A DNA stretch of 45,123 bases from an uncultured bacterium (GCA_903921365.1 CAIXPS010000303.1:1-45123); one strand, 5' to 3'. Positions 7,816-17,286 are shown, numbered from the stretch's first letter. Program-made: numbers and translations. Notes: generated by a model not told the origin, from the letters alone.

Positions 7816-8844
7816 ATGATCAAAGTAGGAATGGTCGGGATGGGCGGCATGGGCTGGTTCCATGTGTCCAAGTTGTGTCAGATGCCCAATGTGCAAATCG
7901 TCGCGCTGGCGGATATCACGCCGGAACGATTGGAGGCTAAGAACGCAGTACAGATCAATATCGCGGGCGACAACAAGCCGGTGGATCTCAGCGCAGTGGC
8001 GCGTTACACCGACGCCAGCCGTCTGATTGCCGAAGCTGACGTTGATGTGATCGACATCTGTCTGCCCACGTATCTGCACGCGCCGTATGCTATCGAGGCG
8101 CTGCAGCATGGCAAGCATGTGCTGTGCGAAAAGCCAATGGCGCTGACCCTGGAGCAGTGCCAGGCGATGATCGACGCGGCGAAACAGGCCGGCAAGCTGC
8201 TCATGATCGCGCAGTGCATCCGCTTTTGGCCCGAGTATCGCTTCCTGCGCGACTGCGCGCGCGATGGCCGCTATGGCAAGCTGCTCTCGTTGAACATGAC
8301 GCGCACGGGCGGCAGACCGGCGTGGTCGTGGACGAACTGGTTCCTCGATCCTGCGCGCAGCGGGGGCCCGCTGCAGGATCTGCACATCCACGATGTCGAT
8401 TTCGTCCACTATCTGCTGGGCAAGCCCGACAGGCTGTACTGCAGCGCTCGCAAGACGGCGGTTACCGGCGCGTACGATGTGGCGCACACCGTCTTCAACT
8501 ACACCGACGGCCCGCAGGTGCACATCCACGCCGGGTGGAGTTACATGCAGGCGCCCTTCATAGCCATTTACGATGCGTGGTTCGAACAAGGCCTCATTCG
8601 TTATGACGGCAGGCTGACGCCGGCGCTACAGGTGTTTGATAATCCGCTCAAGGTGGAAAGCAAAGCGGCCGAGTTCGATGCGACGACCGACGCCTACTAC
8701 AACGAGATCGCCTACTTCCTCGACTGCGTCGAGAAGGGCGTCCAACCGGCCGAGTGTCCGCCTGAATCTGCGCGCGATTCCTTGATCTTAATCAAAACCG
8801 CGATTGCATCTATTGAATTGGGACAGGCGATAAGCCTGCAGTAA
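7816..8844 (+). CDS. Gfo/Idh/MocA family oxidoreductase (1)
   Basis: The 342-residue protein begins MIKVGMVGMGGMGWFHVSK, a Rossmann nucleotide-binding G-x-G-x-x-G motif. The family signature CEKPMAL near residue 110 carries the catalytic Lys, and a DLHIHDVDF segment supplies the usual D-x-x-x-H active-site pair. Such enzymes use NAD(P) to oxidise or reduce sugars, cyclitols and their derivatives. Of two adjacent ATGs (7813, 7816) the second is better spaced from GGAG at 7807-7810. The gene sits between the ceramidase-like gene and a TIM-barrel isomerase, in the order expected for inositol-like or amino-sugar catabolism. The exact substrate is unknown. Confidence 0.9.
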   Translation: MIKVGMVGMGGMGWFHVSKLCQMPNVQIVALADITPERLEAKNAVQINIAGDNKPVDLSAVARYTDASRLIAEADVDVIDICLPTYLHAPYAIEALQHGKHVLCEKPMALTLEQCQAMIDAAKQAGKLLMIAQCIRFWPEYRFLRDCARDGRYGKLLSLNMTRTGGRPAWSWTNWFLDPARSGGPLQDLHIHDVDFVHYLLGKPDRLYCSARKTAVTGAYDVAHTVFNYTDGPQVHIHAGWSYMQAPFIAIYDAWFEQGLIRYDGRLTPALQVFDNPLKVESKAAEFDATTDAYYNEIAYFLDCVEKGVQPAECPPESARDSLILIKTAIASIELGQAISLQ

Positions 8845-8872
8845 CTCTGTTTCCGCAAGGATTGATAATTAA

Positions 8873-9694
8873 ATGACAACGCTCAAACTGGGTGTGATGG
8901 CCTCACTACCCGCTGGTCCCGAAGAAGAACTGAAAAATGCGCATGATCTGGGTCTGCCAACGTGCCAGGTGGTGTGCTGGCAGCGCGAACTGTTCACTGA
9001 GGCGATGGCGCAGCGTTTGGTCGCAGCCTCGCAACGCTATGAGGTCGAAGTGACCACATTGTGGACTGGTCTGCCCGGCCCGGCAGTATGGAACTTCATC
9101 GAAGGTCCCTCTACCATCGGCCTGGTGCCGCCGGAGCGCCGCGCCGAACGCGTGGCAACCTTAAAGGAGGGTGCCGACTTCGCAGTGCGGATCGGCGTGC
9201 CCAGTATCACCACACACGTCGGCTTCATCCCGGAGAACCCCGGCGACCCGCTGTACCCCGGCCTGATCGAGGCGTTGCAGGACGTCGTGTCGTACTGCCG
9301 CGCGCGCAACCTCACTTTCTGTTTCGAGACCGGACAGGAGACCCCTGTTGCGTTGCTGCGCGTAATCGAAGACCTCGGGCGCGACGGCGTCGGCATCAAC
9401 CTCGATCCTGCCAATCTGTTGCTGTATGGCAAGGCCAACCCGGTCGATGCACTCGATGTCTTCGGGACATATGTGCTCGGGGTGCATGCCAAGGACGGCG
9501 AATACCCGACCAATGGCCGCTACCTCGGCGAAGAAAAAGCGCTTGGTGAAGGGCGCGTGAACTTCCCCGCGCTCGTGCCGAAACTCAAGTCCTATGGCTT
9601 CACCGGCGCACTCACCATCGAGCGCGAGATTAGCGGGCCGAAGCAGATCGAGGACATTCGTCGCGCTATTACCCTGCTCACGCCCCTGCTGTAG
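8873..9694 (+). CDS. Sugar phosphate isomerase/epimerase family protein (xylose isomerase-like TIM barrel)
   Basis: The 273-residue protein fits the AP-endonuclease-2/xylose isomerase-like TIM-barrel family (IolE, IolH, hydroxypyruvate isomerase relatives). Visible signatures are THVGFIPENP, CFETGQET with a metal-ligand Glu, GINLDPANLLLYG with Asp, VLGVHAKDGEY with His and Asp, and LTIEREISG with the last Glu. Together they form the usual divalent metal site. It starts 28 nt after the Gfo/Idh gene, behind AAGGA, and ends the + run. It probably isomerises, epimerises or dehydrates the product of the preceding dehydrogenase. Confidence 0.87.
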   Translation: MTTLKLGVMASLPAGPEEELKNAHDLGLPTCQVVCWQRELFTEAMAQRLVAASQRYEVEVTTLWTGLPGPAVWNFIEGPSTIGLVPPERRAERVATLKEGADFAVRIGVPSITTHVGFIPENPGDPLYPGLIEALQDVVSYCRARNLTFCFETGQETPVALLRVIEDLGRDGVGINLDPANLLLYGKANPVDALDVFGTYVLGVHAKDGEYPTNGRYLGEEKALGEGRVNFPALVPKLKSYGFTGALTIEREISGPKQIEDIRRAITLLTPLL

Positions 9695-9697
9695 CGG

Positions 9698-9748
9698 CGG
9701 AGCGGGGAGAAGAGGAGAAGAGGAGCGGAGGAGAAGGGGAGAAAAGGT
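9698..9748. repeat. Purine-rich tract (GGAGAAGAGG-type) between converging genes
   Basis: About 50 nt are almost only G and A, made of imperfect GAGGAGAAG units. It lies just after the isomerase gene; the rest of the gap (to 9884) shows only a small hairpin, ACGTG/CACGT at 9793-9808. No gene is visible in the gap. Confidence 0.4.
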
Positions 9749-9884
9749 GCCGAGGTGAGCCGGAGCAGGAGGTCGAGGCTTCCAGCCAGTTGACGTGGGG
9801 AATCACGTGTTCCTGAGCAGACCGAAGGTGATTGTAGTCGCCGTTACGAATCTAAAGCCCTTGGAAGAGCAGGCGGCCCGGCGG

Positions 9885-11816
9885 TTACGCCACGACCTGC
9901 TTCCTGCGCGCGCGCTTGGTCACAGTGAGCCCGGTCAACAGCGCGGCAAGTCCGAGCAGCAGGGCGGCAGCGATGAGCGTCAACGCCGGTTCCCACGGGT
10001 GGTTGGAGAGGATCACCGGTCGCGGGGCCGCCGGCGGCACGTGCCAGTCGAAGTCCGCGACGGCATCTTCAAGCCCTTTGCGCCGGACGACGATCGACAC
10101 ATCCCACGCCCCAGTCAGGCTGAGATAGTTGCCGCCGAGCAAATAGTGGTCGGGGTCGGTCTTCTGCGCATCCGCTGAGAGCAGCCCGATGTCTTTCTCT
10201 TTGTATTGCATGCGCACAATGACGCGCAACACCTCTGCAGGGGCGGGACGCCGCGTGCTGGCCGCCGTGATGTCCATGACGTTCTGGCCGGGCAGGTTGG
10301 GCTTGACCGAAATGCTGACCAGCATGTCGTTCACCACGCGGCTGGCCGATGTGATGTCGTATTCCGGCGGCGGCGCAAACTCCGGCCCGTGGGCGGGCGG
10401 CGCAGCTGTGAGCACGCCAGCGGCGCCAAACACCAGCAGCCCGATGCTTAATTCGGCCAGCGCCAGCGTGGGCAGATAGCGCAAGGGGAGCGGCGTCCAA
10501 CCGACTGGGCGATGCAGCCAGTGGGCGAGCGGCGCCGCCACGCGCGGGTGCAACAACATCGAGTTGAGCAAGCCCAGTGCCCCGGCGACAATGACCAGCC
10601 CGACCTTGATGATGACGGCCTGGCCATAGACCGTGGTCAAGAGTGCGTCGAGTGATGCAACTTGCCGTCCGGTGCTGTACAGCCCGCTGCTGATGATGAC
10701 CGCCACGCTGATTGCGGCAACCAGGCTGAAGCGCTTCCAGCACAGCCGCAGCAACGCCATCCGGTTCAGTGCCGCATCGTCACTGGGGCGCACCAGCAGC
10801 CCGACGGACAGTGCGGCCAGGCCGCCGATCCAGACGCCGACGGCGATCAGGTGTGCGACATCGGCAACTACGGCAAGCGCGCCGTCCGTCTGCAGCGCCA
10901 ACGCATGTCCGGTCAGCGCCTGCACAAGCAACGTGGCCAGGCCGAGCGTAATTGTGGCGATGGTAAGGGCGGCCCCCGTCGCCCGCCGTTGTGCGACAAG
11001 TGCGACTGCGAGAAGCACCAGCAGACCTTGCCGAATCAGCCAGAGCGCTCCCCATTGCGTTGTCGAAAGGAGATCGGAGACGATGCCCAAAGGTGAGGCT
11101 CCGGGCGTCACGTTGCTCAGCGCGCTGACGACCTGCCACGCCAGCCAGCCTATGCCAACGATGAACGCGCCAATAGCGCAAGCAATGGCCCAGCCCAGCA
11201 TGCGTCGTTCGACGTGCTGCAATGCGTCATCCAACGCCCTCTCGGCATTGTCACGCCTGGCCGACCGGATGACGAGCGTCGCAACGAGCACGCTACCCGT
11301 CGCCATCGCGAGCAGAGTATAGTTCAGCCAGCGCAGGGCGACTTCAACGGGCGAGATGATTTGGGACGGTGCGGCATCGTGAGCAGCTGAACCAGCGCTG
11401 GCAGGGACTCCGCTGCCCACGCTGAAGACTGTGTACCCGGTGGTGTAGTGGCCGTCTGCGGAGAGAACCTTCCATGACAGGCTGTACACGCCATCGGAGA
11501 GCGGGGTGATGCTGGCGTCATCGCTGATCGTGAAGATCAGCAGATGCGGGTCAGCCGGGTCATTCCGCAGGCCTTTGGTTGGAATTTCACGCGCGGCGCC
11601 GTCCAGCAGTCGCGCCCGGGAGAAGTTCAGGACGATGGGTTCGCTGTACCACAGGCGCACCTCGCGCGGCGGTTGCGCTAACTGGCTGCCATCGGGCGGG
11701 TCGGACCGCACAATCTGCGCGTGGGCGTATGCCGTAGACGCAGGCACAAGGATAGCCAGCACTGTCATGATCAGGACGACAAATCTGCGAACTCCAGTTA
11801 ATCTCTCCACAATCAC
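9885..11816 (-). CDS. CopC-CopD fusion, copper resistance/import membrane protein (YcnJ-like)
   Basis: The protein has a signal-like hydrophobic N-terminus ending TAYAHA, a CopC domain (HAQIVRSDPPDGSQL opening; SADGHYTTGYTVFSVG with the D-x-H copper ligands), then a CopD membrane domain of about eight helices. An extracytoplasmic beta domain and a final helix near the C-terminus follow. Relatives such as YcnJ take up or handle copper at the membrane. The start is uncertain: GTG at 11816 has GGAAGG at 11827-11832, whereas GTG at 11870 would give 661 residues and a 17-nt overlap with the upstream URO-D gene but no ribosome binding site. Its position behind two URO-D genes is odd; it may simply share their transcript. 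Confidence 0.85.
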   Translation of the reverse strand: MIVERLTGVRRFVVLIMTVLAILVPASTAYAHAQIVRSDPPDGSQLAQPPREVRLWYSEPIVLNFSRARLLDGAAREIPTKGLRNDPADPHLLIFTISDDASITPLSDGVYSLSWKVLSADGHYTTGYTVFSVGSGVPASAGSAAHDAAPSQIISPVEVALRWLNYTLLAMATGSVLVATLVIRSARRDNAERALDDALQHVERRMLGWAIACAIGAFIVGIGWLAWQVVSALSNVTPGASPLGIVSDLLSTTQWGALWLIRQGLLVLLAVALVAQRRATGAALTIATITLGLATLLVQALTGHALALQTDGALAVVADVAHLIAVGVWIGGLAALSVGLLVRPSDDAALNRMALLRLCWKRFSLVAAISVAVIISSGLYSTGRQVASLDALLTTVYGQAVIIKVGLVIVAGALGLLNSMLLHPRVAAPLAHWLHRPVGWTPLPLRYLPTLALAELSIGLLVFGAAGVLTAAPPAHGPEFAPPPEYDITSASRVVNDMLVSISVKPNLPGQNVMDITAASTRRPAPAEVLRVIVRMQYKEKDIGLLSADAQKTDPDHYLLGGNYLSLTGAWDVSIVVRRKGLEDAVADFDWHVPPAAPRPVILSNHPWEPALTLIAAALLLGLAALLTGLTVTKRARRKQVVA

Positions 11817-11853
11817 ACTTTCCACACCTTCCGACAAGATCGGAGCATCTATG

Positions 11854-12846
11854 TTAATAGACCGCGTCACGGAAGGCGGCGCACATCGCGGCGACTTTCT
11901 CAGGCGTCTGGCCCACTGCTTCGGGCGAACTGTAGGCCATGCTGATCAGGCCGCCATTGTGCGCGCCGAGGGTGGCGATCATCCGGCGCGCGTAGGCGCG
12001 GATATCGTCCATGGACCCATGCGCCATCGTCTGCTGAATATCCACGGGGCACCAGAACGCCAGGCGCCCGCCGATGCGCGCGTCGAGGTTCTCCAGCCCC
12101 ATGTTCTCCTGCTGATCCTGCTGGATGACGTTCAGCCCCGCGGCCTTGAGCGTCGGCAGGATGTCGATGATATAGCCGCACGAGTGCAGCCACACGTCCA
12201 TGCCCAGCGCATGCGCCAGCGCCCAGTTCTCGCGGTAGTGCGGCATGAAGAACTCCTCGATCAGGCGCGGGCTGATCATCAGGCGATCCTGCAGTCCCCA
12301 ATCGTCGTAGCCCATCACGCCGTCGCACCCGATCCCGGCCAGTCGCTGGATTGACTCACGTTGCGCTTCGGCCAGCCGCCCCAGCCAGGCCTTCAGGTCG
12401 TCGGGGTGTTCGTAGTATGCCGCAAACAGGTTAGCGAGCCCCATCACGTTGTGCGTGCCCTCGTTCAGCGATGAGCACGGCATCACACCCAGGCAATACT
12501 TCGGATTGGCCGTGGCATTATTAGCTTCGACAAGCGCCTGCGCAGCGGCGAAGTAGGCACTGTTGTTAATATCAGGCAGTGGGTAATTGCTCTGCGCCGT
12601 GATGTCGGCCAGCGGCCACGCCACAGCTTCGCCAAAGCTACCGCCGCCCAGCGTCTCCCAGATTACGCCCCAGGCATCGATCTTGCATTGCCGTCCGTTG
12701 GGCAATGGGGTCCATGGTTGTTGGTCGGCAGGGCGGTCGAGCCACAGCCACAAGAGGTCGTTCTCTTTGCCGTCGGGCAGATAGTGGGGCAACCGGTCAG
12801 GGCCTTCAAAGTAAATGGCGCGCGTGACGCGTTCGCGTGAGTTCAT
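11854..12846 (-). CDS. URO-D superfamily protein, paralogue 3
   Basis: The 330-residue protein starts MNSRERVTRAIYFEGPDRLP, with the E-R-V-x-x-A-I opening of the URO-D/MtaA branch. An MGYDDWG loop in the middle and an LHSCGYI motif (H-x-C-G zinc-site type) in the second half are visible, followed by a FWCPVDIQQTM strand. There is no HemE Arg motif. It starts 7 nt after paralogue 4, so both are on one transcript with CopC-CopD behind. The ribosome binding site is AGGAT with a leader very like that of the ThuA gene at 18944. Reaction unknown. Confidence 0.84.
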   Translation of the reverse strand: MNSRERVTRAIYFEGPDRLPHYLPDGKENDLLWLWLDRPADQQPWTPLPNGRQCKIDAWGVIWETLGGGSFGEAVAWPLADITAQSNYPLPDINNSAYFAAAQALVEANNATANPKYCLGVMPCSSLNEGTHNVMGLANLFAAYYEHPDDLKAWLGRLAEAQRESIQRLAGIGCDGVMGYDDWGLQDRLMISPRLIEEFFMPHYRENWALAHALGMDVWLHSCGYIIDILPTLKAAGLNVIQQDQQENMGLENLDARIGGRLAFWCPVDIQQTMAHGSMDDIRAYARRMIATLGAHNGGLISMAYSSPEAVGQTPEKVAAMCAAFRDAVY

Positions 12847-12853
12847 GTTTTGC

Positions 12854-13996
12854 TTATCCTCGTCCCTGTGTTCGGTAATAATGAAAGCCTTTGATCAGCG
12901 CCTGTATGTTTTCCCAGGGAACGCCCGGCGCGATCGAGCTACTGCAACCAAGGATCAGCCCGGAGCGCGGGCCATTTTCCACCAACCACTTCATCTCGCG
13001 ACGCACTTCGTCGGGCGTTCCCCAGGGGAGTGTGCGCGTGACCGATACTCCGGCGATGATCAGGAGCGGTTCGCCGTCCTTCGTCCGCATGGCGCAGATG
13101 CGCTCATAGTCCATACCGTCTTCGTATTGAAAACCCTGGAATCCCTTCAGGCCGACATCGAGCAATCGCGGGACCATCTGGCTGAGGTTGCCATCGCAGT
13201 GCCAGATCAGCTTTACCTCACTGTGCAGCAGCGGCTCCAGGCAGCGGGCGAAATGCGGGAACCACAGCCGGTCGAGTGTTCGGATATCCACCAGCGTCCC
13301 GCGCGAGTCGGCCATGTCGTAATCGAGCCGGATCAATGGCGGCAAGCTGGCCTCGCGTATCGCGCGCAGGACGGCGCGGTTGTTGAGCAGGGCATAATCG
13401 GCCTGCGCCGCGAACAGTCGCTCGATCACATCCGGATATAGCGCATAAGCCATGAAATAGTTCTCATAGCCGTAACGGCCATAGTCGAAAGTCGGGAAGA
13501 ACGCGCATCCATAGGGGTTCTTGAGGAAATCCGGTCCCATCCGCTGTTGCTCCCCACACTCGTCGGCGATCACCGCCTGCGTCCGCGCCGACTCGTCGAA
13601 CTCGCGCATCAGGCTTTGCAGATATGGGATGTGGAATCGCTCGATGTGGTCCGCCACGGCATCAGGCGAGTCAATTCGCATGCCATTCACCCATATCTCG
13701 CCCCCGCCGACGCCTGCCACGAGTGGTTGCGTTTCGTGTTCATACCCCGCATCGCCCATCGTCAACGGGTTTTCAGGGATGTATTGATCGACCAGGATGC
13801 ACCCGGCATTTCGCATCATGCGGCGATAGGTGGGTTCGGGGTCGCGGCGATAACTGCCCTCGGGCAGTTCCGCGATGCGGTCAATCATGCGATGTTCCAT
13901 CGGGTTGATCAGCCAGATCGGGATGCCAGTTGTTGGATTACCAAGGATTGCATCGTATGCGAGTTGTGCGCTATCGCTCAAAAGGACTGTATCCAT
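12854..13996 (-). CDS. URO-D superfamily protein, paralogue 4 (divergent)
   Basis: This 380-residue protein is the first gene of its operon. It lacks the usual R-E-R-V opening; the N-terminal 100 residues are distinct (VLLSDSAQLAYDAILGN). The C-terminal half is a clear URO-D barrel with IRLDYDMADS, the variant zinc motif HCDGN instead of H-x-C-G, and a Cys in GCSSSIAPGVPWENI that could serve as the third ligand, as in MtaA. GAGG lies 8 nt before the ATG. It is divergent from the heparinase gene, which suggests a role in the same glycan pathway. Function unknown. Confidence 0.8.
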   Translation of the reverse strand: MDTVLLSDSAQLAYDAILGNPTTGIPIWLINPMEHRMIDRIAELPEGSYRRDPEPTYRRMMRNAGCILVDQYIPENPLTMGDAGYEHETQPLVAGVGGGEIWVNGMRIDSPDAVADHIERFHIPYLQSLMREFDESARTQAVIADECGEQQRMGPDFLKNPYGCAFFPTFDYGRYGYENYFMAYALYPDVIERLFAAQADYALLNNRAVLRAIREASLPPLIRLDYDMADSRGTLVDIRTLDRLWFPHFARCLEPLLHSEVKLIWHCDGNLSQMVPRLLDVGLKGFQGFQYEDGMDYERICAMRTKDGEPLLIIAGVSVTRTLPWGTPDEVRREMKWLVENGPRSGLILGCSSSIAPGVPWENIQALIKGFHYYRTQGRG

Positions 13997-14037
13997 TTAG
14001 TGCCTCGGTGGGTCATCCCTCCAAAAGGATTCCAAGC

Positions 14038-14043
14038 ATTGTA
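14038..14043 (-). promoter_or_regulatory. -10 box TACAAT for the URO-D/CopC-CopD operon
   Basis: TACAAT on the minus strand lies 41 nt before the ATG at 13996 and gives a leader that contains the GAGG site. The -35 region (GTGAAA at 17 nt) is weak. Confidence 0.3.
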
Positions 14044-14052
14044 GTGCCACGG

Positions 14053-14080
14053 TTGTGCTTTTCACAGTTAAGAGTATAAG
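14053..14080 (+). promoter_or_regulatory. Candidate promoter of the heparinase-like gene
   Basis: TTGTGC (14053-14058), a 16-nt spacer and TATAAG (14075-14080) precede a leader of about 70 nt that holds a small GCGCC/GGCGC hairpin and the GGAGGAG ribosome binding site before the ATG at 14156. Confidence 0.35.
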
Positions 14081-14155
14081 AAACCTTGCGAAGCTGACTT
14101 ACTGGCGCCGCTATGGCGCATGCACCTTTTGAAAGGCTAATGGAGGAGTTACACC

Positions 14156-16735
14156 ATGCGGTTGGTTCCGATTAACGACGCTGAAGCGATCATCGAACCG
14201 TTCTGGGACGGCGGATCAAGCGAACATCCCGACGACAAATACGCTGTGCTCTCGGAGTACAGCACGCGCATCGCGACGGACGTCCGCGCGCGCGTCAAAC
14301 AAAGCTGGTGCGCGGCAGAGATCATCATCGAACAGGCGCCGGATGTAGGGGCAATGCTTGCCGTTGCCCCATCCGCGCACGTGTCGTTGCATCGCATCTG
14401 TGTGTTGGACGTGAGCGGGTACGATGTATTTCGCGTGTTTGCCAGCTTGCCGGCGTGGGTGCGGATGACCGCGCGCGCAACCATCGACGGCGTCGAGCGC
14501 GTGGTCATCGATACGGTCGGCGGCAACACGCACGATGAGTTCGACGGCGCGTTTGACGGCAAAAGCCTGACCGACCTGACGCTGGCATTCGCCGTGACCG
14601 AGAATCGCCCGGCCTATATTGAGCTGTTGTGGCTGGGGCTGGCGAATCGCGCTGCGCAGAACGTCCTTGAGGCGCGGCGCAGTCCGTATGACGCGACATG
14701 GCAAGGTCTGCTCGCCGACAAACCAGCGAAAGGCGAACCGCAGATCGGCATCTTCTTCGGCGCGCGCGAACTGGCGACGTTGCGCGCCAGGATCACGCGC
14801 GCGCCGCTCAAAGGCGCCTCTACGAAACTCAAAGCAGTCTTCGACCGGTTGCGTGAGCAATGTGTCGAGGACTTGAGGACATTCAACGACCCCGAAACCG
14901 ATATTGGCTATTACGCGCCAAACCCTGACCGGCGCTGGGTGCGCAACCGCGACATGGAGCGGCGGCGCACGGCGGGTGTGATGGAGCGGTTGGCGTTCGT
15001 GGGGTTGATCGACGAGAACCACGCAATGTCGCAACTGGCAGCGCGCATGGCACTTTCCGCCGCGCACTGTGACACGTGGTGCGAAAGCGTCATGGGTGTA
15101 TTCCCCGGCGCATCGTGGCACCATCGCTCATTCACCGAGGAAATCTACTGTCGCGCCTGCGCGCTCGTGCTCGACTGGGCTGGTTTCTGCCTGACATCGC
15201 ACGGCAAGCAGGTGGTGCGCGACGCGATCATCATGAAGGGGCTGCCGCGCATCGAGTCGGACTTCAAGCGCATGGAGTACATCCGCCACATGAACCAGGG
15301 CATTGTGTTCAGTTCCGGGCGCATTATCGGGCTGCTGGGTCTACTGCCCGCACACAAGCGCTATGCGGAACTGATCGACGAGGCTGAACGCGACCTGGTG
15401 GAGATGATCAACTCCTACGTTCAGCCCGATGGCGGGACGCTTGAAGGTATGGCGTATTGGAACTACACCTTCAACACTGCCATGCCGATGTTCTACGCCC
15501 TGGCGCGCTATCACGGCTGCAAGAACCTGCGCGACTTCCGCGCGCAAGGCGGGTTGCCCGACGCGCTGATCAAGACGGGTGACTATGCATTAGCTATGAT
15601 GTCCACCGTCGGAGATGGGACGACGTACATGCCGATCAACGATGCGCATGCCGATCAACGCATCAATCCCGCTTTGATCGCTGCGTATGCGCAGATTTCT
15701 GATCGACCGGAGTGGCCGGCGCTGTATAACGCTTCGGCTGGGCAAGAAGCCGCAGGCGAGGACATCTATCACATCATCTTTGCGCCTGCTGGCCGTGAGC
15801 GCGCGGCAAATGCAAGGCAAGCCGTTACGACGCTCAAACCACGATACGACGTGCTGGTGGATGTGGGCGAGGTGAGTTCGGTGCGCGAGGCGGACGGACT
15901 TGGCCTGGTGCACTTCCATTTGTCGTGCGGCCCGATCCTGCTCACGCACTATCACCAGGATCGCGGTGCTTTCGTGATCGAGGCCGCCGGCGAGGCGCTC
16001 GCGATTGACCGCGGCGTCACCACTTACGACCACCCGGAGGTGGGGCTGATCGGCGCGGCGTATCGGCACAACCTCCTGTATCCCGAAAGCCCGGATGGCC
16101 GGCTGATCACACAACCACCGAGCGCCGCGGGTGGGAAGATCACTTCGTCCGCTGCGCGCGAAGGCGCGATTCTGCTGGCGTGCGACAACACCGCGGCCTG
16201 GGAGGCCGGCACGTTCAAGTCGAGCACCCGGAGGGTATTCTCGCCCGATCCGACGCTCTACCTGATTGATGACGCGGCGGAACTGACGAGTGCGATGCGC
16301 GTCTCATTTCGGCTGAACTCGGGCTACCCGATCAGCATCGAGGAGCACGGAATGATCGTCTTCGGAGACAAGGCATGGCTGCGCATCCTGCCGTTGAACT
16401 GGACACCCGACGAGATATCCGTCGGCGTCGAGGGCATCGACAGCCACCTCAAATCGGTGAACCTGTTGCGCATGGCGACGGCTGCCGGGCTCAAGCATCG
16501 TCTATTAACGGCGATTGAGGTGCTGTCACCCGAGGCAGAACTGGCGAAGTGCTGGCGGTACGGGGTTATACAAGACGAGTATGGCGCGATGCGCGACGGT
16601 AAACTCATTCGCATGCGGCTGTCGGCTCTGCAGGATATCGATGCCGTGGTAGGTGTGAAAGAGGCGCAGACCTTTGCAGCCACCTGTCGCGAGAATAGGT
16701 GGGAAGTGGCCGCCGCAAATGCCGCAAATGTCTGA
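14156..16735 (+). CDS. Heparinase II/III family protein
   Basis: The 859-residue protein has the two-part layout of heparinase II/III and alginate/oligo-uronate lyases. A helical toroid occupies roughly residues 180-520, with the segment GGTLEGMAYWNYTFNTA, and a beta-sandwich domain lies around 560-760, with FHLSCGPILLTHYHQDRGAF and RGVTTYDHPE. The first 180 residues are an additional beta-rich region. No signal peptide is seen, so it probably acts inside the cell on oligosaccharides. Family enzymes cleave uronic-acid-containing glycans by beta-elimination using Tyr and His. It has a strong GGAGGAG site, stands alone, and is divergent from the URO-D operon. The glycan is unknown. Confidence 0.85.
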   Translation: MRLVPINDAEAIIEPFWDGGSSEHPDDKYAVLSEYSTRIATDVRARVKQSWCAAEIIIEQAPDVGAMLAVAPSAHVSLHRICVLDVSGYDVFRVFASLPAWVRMTARATIDGVERVVIDTVGGNTHDEFDGAFDGKSLTDLTLAFAVTENRPAYIELLWLGLANRAAQNVLEARRSPYDATWQGLLADKPAKGEPQIGIFFGARELATLRARITRAPLKGASTKLKAVFDRLREQCVEDLRTFNDPETDIGYYAPNPDRRWVRNRDMERRRTAGVMERLAFVGLIDENHAMSQLAARMALSAAHCDTWCESVMGVFPGASWHHRSFTEEIYCRACALVLDWAGFCLTSHGKQVVRDAIIMKGLPRIESDFKRMEYIRHMNQGIVFSSGRIIGLLGLLPAHKRYAELIDEAERDLVEMINSYVQPDGGTLEGMAYWNYTFNTAMPMFYALARYHGCKNLRDFRAQGGLPDALIKTGDYALAMMSTVGDGTTYMPINDAHADQRINPALIAAYAQISDRPEWPALYNASAGQEAAGEDIYHIIFAPAGRERAANARQAVTTLKPRYDVLVDVGEVSSVREADGLGLVHFHLSCGPILLTHYHQDRGAFVIEAAGEALAIDRGVTTYDHPEVGLIGAAYRHNLLYPESPDGRLITQPPSAAGGKITSSAAREGAILLACDNTAAWEAGTFKSSTRRVFSPDPTLYLIDDAAELTSAMRVSFRLNSGYPISIEEHGMIVFGDKAWLRILPLNWTPDEISVGVEGIDSHLKSVNLLRMATAAGLKHRLLTAIEVLSPEAELAKCWRYGVIQDEYGAMRDGKLIRMRLSALQDIDAVVGVKEAQTFAATCRENRWEVAAANAANV

Positions 16736-16750
16736 CTTCTCCGAGACGCT

Positions 16751-17209
16751 TCACGAGACATCTGCGGCAAGCTGGAACAACTCGATCGTGATGCCGTCGG
16801 GATCGAGCATGTAGATACACCAGCCGCCAGTGTTCGGCCCTTCGTCGAGGTACACCGGCGGTGAGCGGAACTGTGCGCCTTTGGCGGCCAGCGCGTCAAC
16901 CATCGCGCGCAGGTCGTCGACGTACCAGCACATGTGCGCGCTGCCAGGGTTGTTGGTGCGCACATCGAGCGCCGTCCCACGCGGGTGGACGTACTCGAAC
17001 AATTCGAGCCGGTGCGTTGTGCCGGGGATCGCCAGGAAGGCGCCCTTGATCACACCATCGGGCATGCCGATGATGTCGCGGAAGTACTTGTTGGTGATAT
17101 TCGGACGCAGGTGGAGCAATTCAAATCCAAGTATGCCCTGATAGAACGCGAGCGAACGCTCCAGGTTCAAGACGGTAAAGCTGGTGTGATCAGCGCCGGT
17201 AATTTTCAT
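16751..17209 (-). CDS. VOC family protein (glyoxalase/bleomycin resistance/dioxygenase fold)
   Basis: The 152-residue protein is a single vicinal-oxygen-chelate unit of two beta-alpha-beta-beta-beta modules. ADHTSFTVLNLERS brings the first metal His, a glutamate follows in RLELFEY, SAHMCWYVDDL brings the second His, and DPDGITIELFQL ends with the last Glu. A metal site of H, E, H, E type is therefore intact. Such proteins are metal-dependent lyases, isomerases or ring-cleaving dioxygenases. AAGGAG precedes the ATG. It ends the minus operon of Gfo/Idh, ThuA and URO-D after a 77-nt gap. Confidence 0.86.
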   Translation of the reverse strand: MKITGADHTSFTVLNLERSLAFYQGILGFELLHLRPNITNKYFRDIIGMPDGVIKGAFLAIPGTTHRLELFEYVHPRGTALDVRTNNPGSAHMCWYVDDLRAMVDALAAKGAQFRSPPVYLDEGPNTGGWCIYMLDPDGITIELFQLAADVS

Positions 17210-17286
17210 GTGTGACTCCTTGGCGCAATGATAACGTTAACCGGCTGAAGCCTCGGCCTCCGGAATCGCACATTGAGGTTGAAGCT

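Noticed and set aside
17229-17240. ATAACGTTAA palindrome as a LacI-type operator before the VOC gene
   Set aside because: Only a short palindrome, not matching a full LacI-family operator, and inside a probable operon.
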